From Larus michahellis (lineage: Eukaryota > Chordata > Aves > Charadriiformes > Laridae): DNA of 64,000 nt. The stretch is from the NCBI RefSeq assembly GCF_964199755.1, contig NC_133914.1, positions 1,922,001 to 1,986,000 of the forward strand. The letters are read 5' to 3'. The notes below the pieces were generated by a model. That model had not been told where the DNA came from. It did no database searches and saw only the letters and a program-made list of their open reading frames with translations. Shown here piece after piece: positions 1 to 11,071 of the stretch. The translations under genes were made by a program, and so were the position numbers. How positions within the stretch are numbered: the stretch's first letter is position 1; each line of letters opens with the position of its first letter.

Positions 1-2132
1 GCCCCCCCGCAGAAGGGTCCCGGCCCCGCGGCGCCCTGCACCCCCCCAACTGCTGCACACTTGTCCTGAAACAGCAAAGCTCCACATTTGGACTTCATAA
101 TGCAGAAAACTTCAGGATTTTTGAAATTTCAGTCTTGGACACAAATCTGATGCATTCCATAAATGCTTTAATTTATCCCTTTGTCACAATATTCGATAAA
201 AGGTTTCGTTTCAGCTGCCCCGCTTTGATTAATAACTGTAACAGACTCTAACCTGAAGAAATCATCTTATATTGCCTTCATGGAAATTAAATGTTTGATT
301 GCACATAGTCGGAATTTTCTGATGTGGAAACTGCCCCACTGGAGAACTTTGAACAAGCTCTAATCAAACAACCCTTTGGGGTGGGTTTTTTTTTTTTTCC
401 CCTTCAGCTTCACCTATAACAAGTCAAAACATCTGTTAAAATTCAATCAGAGCAAAACTGGCTGAAAAAATTAAAATTGGGGGTGTACAATTAAACGTCT
501 GCCCACGTTGCAGCCAGGTGGGACGGGGGCTCTGCTCGCAGGGTGTGGATCTGGCCGGCACCGGCTGCGAGGAGCGGGGTCCCGCGGGGGCCTCCCACCG
601 CCCCGTGTTCCCGGCACCGGCACCACGCGGGTGCCGCCACCGCCGCAGTCCCTGTGTCACTGCGAGCCGCACGCTCCCACTGGCGCTGCCAGGGACGCCA
701 CCGCCGGGGACGATGCTGGTGGCCCGTCGGAGGTGCCAGCCCCGGTGTGGCACAGGGAGTCGCTGGGTTTGTGCTGGCGCTGGCCGGGCCCCCCCCAGCA
801 GAAACGGCCTTTGTGGCAGAAAGCGCCTTTTGAACCGAAAAGGACGTTTTCCTTATGCTTGACATCCTCTGCTTTTTAGTAAAAATAGAAACACTGGAAT
901 TCCCGGGCTGGGTTCATTTTCCTTCCTCTTCCTTCCTTTTCCACAGCAGGGCGAGGGGTTTGAGTGTCCCCAAGCCATGAGAGACGGCAGAGGGATGGAA
1001 AGCGAGAGGGAAACCCAAAATCCCGTGGGCACTCGGGCACAGGAGCACTTTCCGGCAGGGATGGCGTGAGCGGGCGGCCGGCAGCCGCTGGTCTGCGGTG
1101 CTAATCCCGGCCGCGGCCGGGCTCTGCCGTGCCACAGGTGCCCCCGCACCAGACAGGGAGCAGTGGCACGTTTTTGAGGTCAGAAAGCAGAGTTTTCAGC
1201 AATTAGAGCGGCATGCCAAGATAAACCCCTGCTTCCTGGCGGGTCCGTTCCCATCAGCCTGTTTGGGTCCCGGCGAGACGGACCCTGGCGAGGGACTCTC
1301 CGGGCGGGAACAGCCCGGCAAATTCTCTCTGCATGGGTGAAATTCCCTCTGCTACCGAGGTTATTATCTCCGAACAGGAACCAACAATATCCTTTCATTT
1401 AGGCACTAATTTGAACAATGTGCGCCGGCCGGGGGAGGAAGGGCGCTCGCTGCTCCAGAGCCTTTGAAAAATCCAGGCAGGAGCCAAACCAGAAGGAAAA
1501 CAAAACCCCGCAGTGATGTGAGCGGCTCGGCCACGCAGGGCCACGGCTCGGTGCCGGTGCTGGTGCCGCAGGCTCCGGCCGTGCTGCCAGTGCAAAGGGT
1601 GATGCTGGAAAGAGCCACGGTGCTGCCAGGCACAGGGACACGTGGGGCTCCAGGCACCCCTGTCCTGGCTCGTGCCGGGGGAAAATTATCGTCCAGGCCG
1701 TCCTGGAGCCGAGAGCCCCCGTCCATGGAGGGTGGGGGGGTGACTTTTGCCCACTGGGGAAATTTGCCTCCTCCGCTTGACCAGCCTGTTCAGCCTCGTA
1801 ATTACAGCTTCCATAGGGCTGGAGGGTGCAGTAAAACACTTATAAACTTGTTCTATCGTAAAGCTCACACTAAGCACCAGAAAAAGTTGGTGTGTGTAAT
1901 TGATAACTATAAAAACATTTTAATTTCCGTTTTTCAGGAGCAGACAAGACAAACATGGCAGGGGGAAGGGAGCACCCACTGATGGCGCACGTGTTCCCTG
2001 CTGTTCCCCACACTGACCCAGGGGCTGGTGGCAGTGTCTGACGGGCTGTGGCCACCTCACGCTGCACGGTGTGCAGTGGGACCGGTGTGGGTTGCAGTTG
2101 TTCCCAACAGGGATCTCAGCATATGGCTGGCA

Positions 2133-2330
2133 GCATCCTCATCCCCATCCCCATCCCATCCCACCCCATCCCCATCCCCATCCCATCCCATCCCCATCCT
2201 CATCTTCATCCCCATCCCCATCCCAATCCCCATCCCATCCCATCCCATCCCATCCCATCCCATCCCATCCCCATCCTCATCCTCATCCTCATCCCCAACC
2301 CATCCCCACCCTCATCCCCATCCCTATCCC
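2133..2330. repeat. CATCCC/CCCCAT minisatellite
   Basis: About 200 bases consist of imperfect 5-6 base units of the CATCC and CCCCAT type with interspersed CATCCT. The top strand has almost no G. It creates artificial His/Pro/Ser/Ile-rich frames on one strand and Met/Gly/Asp-rich frames on the other. Length is likely to vary between individuals. Confidence 0.9.
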
Positions 2331-2449
2331 TGTGCCTGGTGGGATGCAGCATCCCATTCCCACTGGCTGTTCTGGTGCTGGTCCCTCCTGGACAAACCTG
2401 GGGGGGGCTTGTAGGGGGAGCCGGGGGATTTCTACTGTATTTACTCTTA

Positions 2450-2740
2450 AATTGTAGCCGTTATGAATATTCACACCCGCGTGGGGAGAGCAGGCGCGTT
2501 CCCCGACGGGGATATCAGTTGGAACATCATCTAATTGATTATGTGGAAATTGCTCCTGGTGGAAAGGGAAGCCCTCGCCTCGCTCTCGGTGAATTAATTT
2601 AGCTTGTGCCATTCTTCGCTGTGCTCAATTAATCTTGTTAAAGTGATATAATTTTAGCTCATACTTCACACAGAGGGGTACCGGGGGAGGCCCTGGCTGA
2701 TAACGACGGGAGGTTAGTTAATGATGGGGTAATTGGGGCT
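2450..2740. promoter_or_regulatory. AT-rich island with clustered TAAT/ATTA cores, candidate enhancer
   Basis: Within a GC-rich flank this segment has at least four homeodomain-like cores: around 2530-2541 (TAATTGATTA), 2591-2600 (AATTAATT), 2626-2636 (AATTAAT) and 2714-2732 (two TAAT cores). No open frame or RNA gene explains it. Enhancer function is inference from base composition and motif density only. Confidence 0.25.
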
Positions 2741-5700
2741 TGGACCCTTCATGCGGGAGGGATGGCGATGGGAGAGGGGCTCCTGCCTGCACTGCTGGCC
2801 CCGGCCCCTGGCCCCAATGTGCAGGATGGGCCCCCGGACCGGCGGGAACCCGAGGTGCCGTCCCTGCCGTGGGGGCCGGGGCCACCGGGATGCGGGATGC
2901 CGGGTGCCGTGGTGGGGATGCGCGGCGGGTGCCTGGGCTGTCCCCAGCTCCGCGCTGAGACAAAGAGCGTCGGCTCCCGCGGCCCCCCGGCAGCTGGCGC
3001 GGGGGGACGTAATCCCACAAAAGTCCTACTCCGGGGGGATCAGCGGGAGAGGTGAGGGGCACGCCGCCGAGCCCCCGCCGCCGCTGCCCCTTTCTATCCC
3101 TGCTATTGACCGCCTAAACAGTTCTTTGGTGATTACAATGTAAATATAGCTTTTCATGGAGTAAAGGCCTTTTATGGGATCCACACACACTTAACCACTT
3201 AACCCTGGCGACAAAAAGAGCAGTGAATTAGCTGTTTAGAGGCTGCTCGTGCAGAAAAGCGGGCCCTGAATAGGATTTGGGGATCTCTGTGTATCAATTG
3301 CTATGCTTCAGGGGCCCTCAATGGGGCTTTTGGCGTTCGAGCATGTGCCAAAGGGCTCGCGTGGGTATGGATGGAGTGTCACAAAAAAAAAAAAAAAAAG
3401 AAGAAGAAAAAAAGCAGCTGCTTCTCTTTAATAAAACAATGATTTATTCATAGCGACTTGGGGAAGGGGCGGGGGGACATGGGGAAGTGCTAAAGTGATG
3501 CTCGCCCTGCTCCGTGCCCGGGAGAGGCTCGGGGGCTGAGCCCGCCTGGGGAGCAAGAGGCACGGGGACCCCCGGAGCTGCCCATGGGGACCCCCGGAGT
3601 CGCCCATGGGGACCCGTGGAGCAGCCTGTGGGGCAGAGCCAGATCCCGCTGTAGCCCCAGTGAGGGGGTCCCTGTGGCTCTGCCCAGGCACCTTTTGGGG
3701 GGTGCAGGAGCCAGAAGCTGGGGGACACCCCCTCTGCTCTTCCCCTGCCCCACAGGCGCTGGTGGCAGCCGCTGCCCCCCCCTGCCCCGGGCGCAGCAGC
3801 GGGGCCATGCGCGGGCACAGGCGTCGGGGGCGACACAGGGCTCGGTGTGTGGCCCCCCCATGCCCGGGATGGGCATTTCGGGGCTGGCACTTGGTGTCCC
3901 GGGTTAAGTGAGCCCAGGCTGCCATGGCCATACCCATCAAGGGACGCTGCAGCCGGGAAGGACCCCCATCCCGCCAGGGTGGGCAGCCCGGGCTGGCGGG
4001 GGGTGGCTGGCTCAGGCAGTGGGGACCCGGGATTCAGCTGCCCCCCAGCAGCACTCGCCGCTGAACAAGAGGAGCCTTCATGGAACGGGGCCGGGGGGGA
4101 GCAAACGCAAAGCAGATCTGAAATGAACGGCCTGAAACGAGGAGAGCCGGCCGGACAAAGCCAGGGCTCCGAGCGGGAACAGGGGGTTGGAGGGGGTGAA
4201 AGGGCAGCAGCACGCGGCCGGGTGTGTGGAAGGAGAGCAGTTGGCACCAGCAGCAGCCGGGCTCCTTCCTGGCGGGATGCGGGCGTCCCCACAGCAGCGG
4301 TGGGTGCGCAGGGCCAGGGTGGGGAGCCGGGAACGTTCACCCGCGTGGAGCAAAGCTCAGGGGGTGCCGGGACCCCGGCACGGCCAGTCGGCATCGCCGC
4401 TCCATGGTGGGAAAGGGACACCGGAGAGACACCGGCGGGTCCCATCCCTCCTCGCCGGGCCACAACCAGGACCCCTCTGGTGTCACGAAGGGCTGAGGAG
4501 GAGCAGACTGAGTCGGGCTGCCACCCTATTTTTAGGCCTGTGCAGATGGAAGGATGAAAGAGGAGGGGGGAGGCAGGGCAGGAACGGGAATGAAAGATAA
4601 ACAAACGCCGAGCAGATGTTGGGAGCGATGCTCTTCCCCTTGCAGGGTGCGTGTGCGGCTCCCGGCGACACCGGCTCTGCCGCCCTCAACCCCCAGAGCC
4701 CGGGGGCCGTGGGGGAACCGGGGCAGAGTGGGGAACCATGTCCCCTCCTGCTCGTCCCCCATGGCCAGGGTTCACACCGTCACCCCGGGCAGTGGTGCCA
4801 GGCTCATGGGGTGCCCTGTGGGGACATGGGGACGTGTCTCCCCTCCAGTCACCATCCTCAGCAGTGTCTGGCAGTGGGGACAGGCAGCCGCGGGCTCCGG
4901 GAGCTCCACTGACACCGCGACAGCAGATGATCCGGCAACACCCGCACAGCCAGCGAGGTTTGGCTGTGGATCTTGCTGTTGAGTTCTGAATTAAAAATAC
5001 CCCCACGGTGAACATGGCAGAGCTCTAGGGATGAAGCTGCTCCTTTATGGAGCAGACCCGGTGCCTGGCTCACCCCCCAGCCCGTGGGCATCAGCCGGGG
5101 CTGTGCCAGCCCCCGCGCATCCCTGCTCTGCCCTTCTTCCACGCCTGATGGTTTCTCAAGGTCTTGCGGGACCGAGGTCACCACCAGCCCCACAACGGGG
5201 TTTGTTTTGGTATCTCGTTTCCATTCAAGCCGGAGACACCGGCCACGTTGCTCACAGGCTTTCAGCAGGAACCCCGGAGAAGAACCAGCACAGACAAATC
5301 CCAACCCCTCCAGACTTCAAGAGGGTTTGGGGCCTCACTGCTGGCTGAAGAGTATCAAATCCGGCTCCTCCACCCCTGCTTTTGCCCCCTGCAGATGTTC
5401 AGGGGTCTTTGCCAACTGCGTTGACCCCGTCTAAGCTTTTCTTCCTTCCTTTTCTTTTCCCCTGCCAGCAGAAGGGGACGGGGCGACAGATCGGGCTGGG
5501 GGCCATTCGCAGCCTCGGGAGCTGTTATCATATTTGAGGGCTCGTGTCATCCCATCTCCGAGGATCACCAAAGCTCAGCAAACCCGCAAGTGGAGCGAAG
5601 GCTACCAAAATACGGCCAGTGAGATCATCTTCCCCCTCCACCACCCCCTCCCCGGATGCCTCGCGCAGAGCTTTGTACTGAGAGCATCGCCCTCACGTCA

Positions 5701-7717
5701 TGCAAAAATGGGGAACACATGGCAGCTATAATTGCCTGTTGCTTTAATTATCTTCTGTGCGTTGCCTTTGGTTGGGGTGTCTGCAGCCGTGGCTGATGGA
5801 GCCGGGGCTGTGCATCCTGCTGTGGCCGGGATGGGATGGGAAATATCCTGGATGCCAAAAATTCTACCTGGATTCTCCATGGGGCTGCTGCTGCGGGGCG
5901 ACTGCCATCCAGCGGGCTCGGGGTGCCTCGGCGAGTCGCCCCGCAGCAGAATCAAGCGGTGGCACCATCCCATGCCACCACCTATGATTTTTCAGGTGGA
6001 AAAAGCCACCCAAAGCGGCGGGTGGTCCCTTTATCTCCCATCCCAAGGCAGGGACCTTGGGGCTGGGCATGGCCCAGCGGCCACAACCAGCCACACCAGG
6101 ATGCAGCAGGATGCCCGGACTCCACGCAGCAGCCCCCCCGTGGCAGAGCTGAGGGTTTGGGTGCTGCCGGCGGCTTTTGACGTGCCAGGGGGGTGCGAGG
6201 ACACACGTGAACACATGCATGTCTCCCCCTCCAAAGGGAACATGCCTCTCGGACACGGCTGCTCCATCACCACCTGCACGAACATCATCAAATACTGAAA
6301 AAAAAAATCAACAGGCCACTCTTAAGGGAAGCAGCACCGAGCGTGTTGCATGAAAAGAGCCTTGAGGAGCAGAGAGAAAAATATTAGCTAAAAATAAAAT
6401 TAATCTCTAGCAAAGCTGTAAGATTTGCTTCTCACCCCCCCTCCCCGCGCTGCAATCTTTTATGTCGTTTTCTTTAATTACAGCTGGTTTAGATCTCTGC
6501 TGCCTGGAGAAGCGTAGCTGGAGTTAGCCATAAATTGGGCTTCTGGATGATACAAGAGAAAATAACAACCCCCAAGGACCGAACATCTGTCCACACAGAG
6601 CACATGCAATGTCATAATTAATACTAATGACTAATAGTTAATATAGAACAAAACTTTTTCTTTACAGGTCACCTAATAAACCCAGCCCCGTTGCCAGAGC
6701 TACTTCCCATGTCACAGGCTCCGCTCGGATCGGGGAGTCCCAGCCTTGCCCGGCTCCTGGCAGGAGCTGGCGGGTCCCAGGGAGGGAAGGTCGATTTCCC
6801 TGTTTGATTTCAGATCGCTAATTAAGCACCAGCACCCACTCCTACCGGCCCAAGGCAACACCTCGGCAGCACCAGCGCCACAGGGGTTTTTTCCCCCCTT
6901 CTCTCCTTAGCGAGGAAAGCACGCGCCTGTTAGTAACACAGGGCTCTTATTTTACTATATTCTTACACTGTATTTCTTGAGTTATCTACTCCCTTTCAGT
7001 TCGACTACAACCATTGCTGCTGCTCTGTCGTGTTTCCTTTTACTGTAAGGGAGAACGCAAAGGAAAAGCAGCAGATGCTGAAAACATCACCTGCTCCGCT
7101 CCGAAGCCAAGCGCACGCTAAAGCCGTTTCCATGGGCCCAAAACCGTGCGCCGTTCATCACTCCTGGAGAAAGGATGCACCCGCTAAGGAGCGGGCTGAA
7201 AGCCAGAGAAGGTAAATAATTGCGCCAGGGCTGCTCTGGAAGACACGCTCCTGTCCCCACGCGTGGATGCCCGGGGGACTTTTTGTCCTTTAACCCTCAT
7301 AGCGGGTCTGGGACAAGTGATTAAAGGTGCAGGACAGACGAGGTGCAGAAGCTCACGTGATAAGCACACACAAAACATACAGCACGCTTCTTTTCACGTG
7401 TCCACTCTGACATAATTTTTCACATGTTGGAAATACTGATGATTTTAGCCTGGGTCCATCTGGTTTCCCAAATAACCTGTCTATTTGATAAATAACATAA
7501 ATTAAATTAGACAAGACAAACAAATAGTTTTTTTTCTCTCCCCCTTTCAGTCTCTTGGCAAAAAAGGAAGAAAAAAAAAAAGGGGGAAAAGAAAACATAA
7601 TTCAGTGACTGCCTTGAGCCCCCCAGGAGCCGTGCGGCGGTGAAAGCTATGATTATAAACGTGTCTGCAATGTTAACCTTTAACACAGAGTGAAGGCCGC
7701 TCCTTCCTCTGCTTGTA

Positions 7718-7720
<3 letters not shown>

Positions 7721-7752
<32 letters not shown>
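7721..7752. repeat. 32-nt T homopolymer
   Basis: An uninterrupted run of T. No flanking retroelement body was recognised, so it may be a simple repeat or the tail of an eroded minus-strand retroposon. The exact length is likely to be unreliable. Confidence 0.9.
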
Positions 7753-7757
<5 letters not shown>

Positions 7758-8740
7758 CTCCACTACCATTTGTGCTCCTGAGAGCTCATTCTCTCTGCAG
7801 GCTCGGCAGGGAACATCACCCGCTCGGCAGCGCTCCTCTCACCGATGCTCCCACGCCGCAGACGAGGACTGGATCAGATCCCAAAGGCTTTAGTCCCGTC
7901 CCTTGCACAGGTAAGGGAAACTGAGGCACAAAGAGGTGTTAGTTATCACAGCTGCCCAGCTCGGATGAAAACCCTGGTGTCCTACCAAGGCACAGCCACT
8001 TTTTGCAGCCATGCAAAGCCAAAACCAAACATCACCAACCCCAACTCCCAGCTGTAACCGCTCGGAGTTTGCAGGAGACACGACTAGAGGGGAAAAGCAG
8101 CAAAGGCAGGGGAAGGAGCTTTTCCTTCAGCCCAGGAGGGCCCCACAGAGGCTGTTTCTGTGCAGGCTGAGATGCCCCAGAGCTGCGCACAGGATCCTCA
8201 TTCCCCCCCGTCACCCCTCTCCACCTCAATCCTTCCTCCGCCTCTCCTGCCCGGCCCCAGACCCCTCTCGGCACCTGCAGCAGCAACAGGGGGGATTCTT
8301 CTCCCCATTAGCACAGCAGCGTCATCTCAGTGCCAGGAGGGGCGAGCTGAATCGATAGCTGAAAATGAGAAGCTGAAGCCGTGTTAATGTGCCAGACGGG
8401 CAGTGGGGGGGCAGCGAGATGGATGAGAGCGGGTCAGGGGACGGGTGGGAGTACAGGCGAGGGGCAGCCCAAACCCCCAGCTCTCCTCCCCGCTGGGACC
8501 ATGGAGTCTGGCACAATAAGCAGCAGCAGCACCTCAGGACACGTTCAACCCCTCCTGCTAGTGAGATTTTGGCTCCTACAGGATCACCCCTGGCCTCCCA
8601 CCCCTGCCTCCCCACGCACGACGTGGAATACACCGCCCCACAAGGGATTTCTGGGACAGGATTTAGTGCTCACCAGCAGCATCTCAACTCATAAAAGGTT
8701 GTTGGGGAGGGGGGGAAACATTCACTCTGAACAACTGTAG

Positions 8741-9704
8741 CCAGAAATCTTCCCATTCTACATATTTCAATTTATAAGCTCTTCAAGGCCAACGATATTT
8801 TTCTACTCTTGGCTCTAGAACAAGCAAAACATGTTCTGAAGAGAAAATTCTAAAAGTGAAACAAATGCCATCCTTGTAGCTAGCATATGCTGAGGAGAGA
8901 CCACCATAGACCACTAGGACAAAGCCAACCTTCTAAAGGTGCTCTTCAAGCTACTACCTTCTAATGCAAAAATGTAGCAGTTACAGGTCTATGTAAATTT
9001 AATCCTTTGCAACGCCATAGAGCATGGAAAACTAAGAATTTCCCCTTGACTCAAGAGTATAGCCTAAGCTGTAATCATTCTTCCTTCCCCTTTTGCCAGA
9101 GGAAGAGCATTCTCTTGCTGCTCTCTAGTGGCAGGCAGGAGTGGCAAACTTAAGAGAAGATGCTGAATTTTGCAGCTTCAAATGGTTTTGCCCGGTAAAT
9201 CTGTGCTGAATTAGTACCACTTAGAAATCAGTGCAAACACTGTGATAAAGAATTAACTGGATATTCAGACATCTCCTGTCAGTTATGTTGTTCTTCAAGA
9301 AACATCTGATAAGTGACCTTTCCTCCCTAAACCTCACATCCCAAATCCAGCTATACTAATTATTACAATCGCAGGCCTCAAGCCAAAGATAAGGAAAGTT
9401 TTGCCTAAGAACTAACAAAACCAAAACTATTGTAGCAGTAAAAATAAACATATTCTTAGGGCTGAGAATTTTATGCAAACTTAAGTGGAAGATTTGAGGA
9501 CTCGACAATTTATGCTCCAATAAACACAGGGAGATTGTTTTTGCTGTATTCCAATATTATGGCAGCTGTTCCTAGCAAAAGGCTTAGCTGTGGCTACCAA
9601 AGAAAAGCAGCAATGAAAACAAAACAGAGAGACAGACAAACACTTGGGGAAAAAACCCCACATACACACAACCGAGTAAAATCCTGTAAGTGAAGTCCAA
9701 CTGC
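8741..9704. other. Intergenic DNA downstream of CLSPN
   Basis: AT-richer unique sequence between the GC-rich flank and the inferred CLSPN polyadenylation site. No coding exon, RNA gene or recognisable repeat is visible. An unannotated downstream poly(A) site for CLSPN could extend its 3'UTR into this stretch. Confidence 0.4.
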
Positions 9705-10957
9705 CTCCAAAATTAAAAACATGTTTTATTGTAAAGTTGCACTCCAATTAGTACCATAATTCTTTATAAACATAATATACAGTAAAATATTTTACATGTA
9801 GCACACCAGGTGTACGCTTATGATGTTACAAAAATTTACAGTTGAGGATCCTCTCTGACAGAGTCGGCAATCTAAGTGCGTGACATCGGGTCCTAGAAAG
9901 ATGTTTAGTGGTACAGAGCAGGCCCTTGTGTCACCACTGACCAGTCTCTAACACGTTCAACACATCGTCAGAGATGTCAGAAACGCTGCATGTTCTGGCT
10001 CAAGTTTCTTTCACACTATTTACAGTAGTTGTGAATGATGGTTCCTTATTATCTAATCTCCTTGTTCTAGAGGTGGCCTTTCACTACCAGCTGTTCAGAA
10101 ATGGATGGTTTCTCTTGGATGAGGGCAGCTTGCACGAAAACAACAGAATGGATGACTTAGGAGAGTCTTCACTTGGGGAAAACAAACCAAACAACTTCCC
10201 CCACAAAAAAGCGAATGAAAAACCCTGACACATCTCCTCTTCCTCTCCCACATCTGTTATTCACATTCTTCCCTCTCCAGACACACACATTCATATGCAC
10301 ATGTAAAAATATAAACAGTAATAAAAACTTGGAAAGAAAGCCTTACCCACTGCCTCATAAAAGGCTGGGACCTTTTTTAAAAGTGTACATTTCAAATATA
10401 AATTAGAGCTTCTTAAAACGTCAAGCTAATAAATGCTTAACATTAGAGAAAAGACGACATTGGAGGAAGCCATGGCTACCTTTGTACTGCAAGTGTAAAC
10501 AACACATGTCCTGCCACAGTTCACACTGCTTTCTTCTTACCCAAAACTGCAGAAATATCTCCTTCACCTGTGCTTTAAGCTAACTGCGGCATTTCTGCAT
10601 CATACCCGTCACATGAACGGTACTTTCAGATGGAACTGATACCACCGAAACACGTGAGATTCTGTGAGGACAGTTTACAGTAGTGTAAGTTTCCTTAATG
10701 CTTGGGAAAGAGCAAGTTAGCATTTCATTCTGAACCGAGCGTGGGGTCTGTGCTCACGTTTGCCACAGAGCACTGAGAAAAACCAACGGGGAATAAACGA
10801 GACCATTGCCTGGAAATTACTGGAACTTGTGAATTAAGTGGCAGCAGGAGAACGTAGAGCGATTTGTTTACCTTCCTGACACTTGCTGGCAGATTTGCAA
10901 AACAAACCACAACTGGCAGAGAGAGGAGATACAACCTCTGGCCCTAAACAGAAATAT
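9705..10957 (-). other. CLSPN: CLSPN 3' untranslated region (inferred)
   Basis: This runs from the base after the TGA stop at 10958-10960 to the inferred cleavage site past the AATAAA at 9725-9730. No open frame continues the protein. The extent rests on the poly(A) hexamer alone. Confidence 0.55.
9725..9730 (-). terminator. CLSPN: CLSPN poly(A) signal AATAAA
   Basis: On the minus strand the canonical hexamer AATAAA lies about 1.2 kb beyond the CLSPN stop codon. It is the only perfect hexamer I noticed in this stretch. Cleavage is expected 10-30 bases further on, around 9695-9715. Confidence 0.6.
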
Positions 10958-11071
10958 TCAGCTCTCCAAGTACTGGAATATGCTTCGGCTTTGACTTGTT
11001 TCCTCAGTGCTGTCTACCCTGGGCCGTTTGGCCAGGGATGTTATTACTGCAGTAGAACCTCTTTTCTTCAC
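10958..11071 (-). CDS. CLSPN: CLSPN terminal coding exon 25
   Basis: Residues 1303-1339 plus TGA. Starts VKKRGS and ends [10 protein letters not shown], recognisably the claspin C-terminus (SIFKYLES in human). The middle, including a basic KRPR, has diverged. Confidence 0.93.
   Translation of the reverse strand: MKKRGSTAVITSLAKRPRVDSTEETSQSRSIFQYLES

Larger units (their letters stand above)
1..8740. other. Left intergenic region, no gene recognised
   Basis: This is mostly GC-rich DNA with long spurious open frames rich in Pro, Ala, Arg and Gly. None shows a known domain or a splice-consistent exon chain. Several AT-rich islands with TAAT/ATTA cores interrupt it, at about 2450-2740, 3100-3250 and 6340-6700. 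They look like candidate non-coding regulatory blocks, but conservation cannot be assessed here. It also holds a CATCCC-type minisatellite, an A run near 3383-3399 and a 32-nt T run. In human DNA the genes on this side of CLSPN are C1orf216 and PSMB2; I saw no match to either. Confidence 0.5.

Noticed and set aside
2028-2612. Overlapping His/Pro/Ser-rich frames
   Set aside because: They are translations of the CATCCC minisatellite.
3444-4604. 386-codon minus-strand frame in the left flank
   Set aside because: Proline/serine-rich low complexity with no recognised domain and competing frames of similar length; GC artefact is likelier than a gene.
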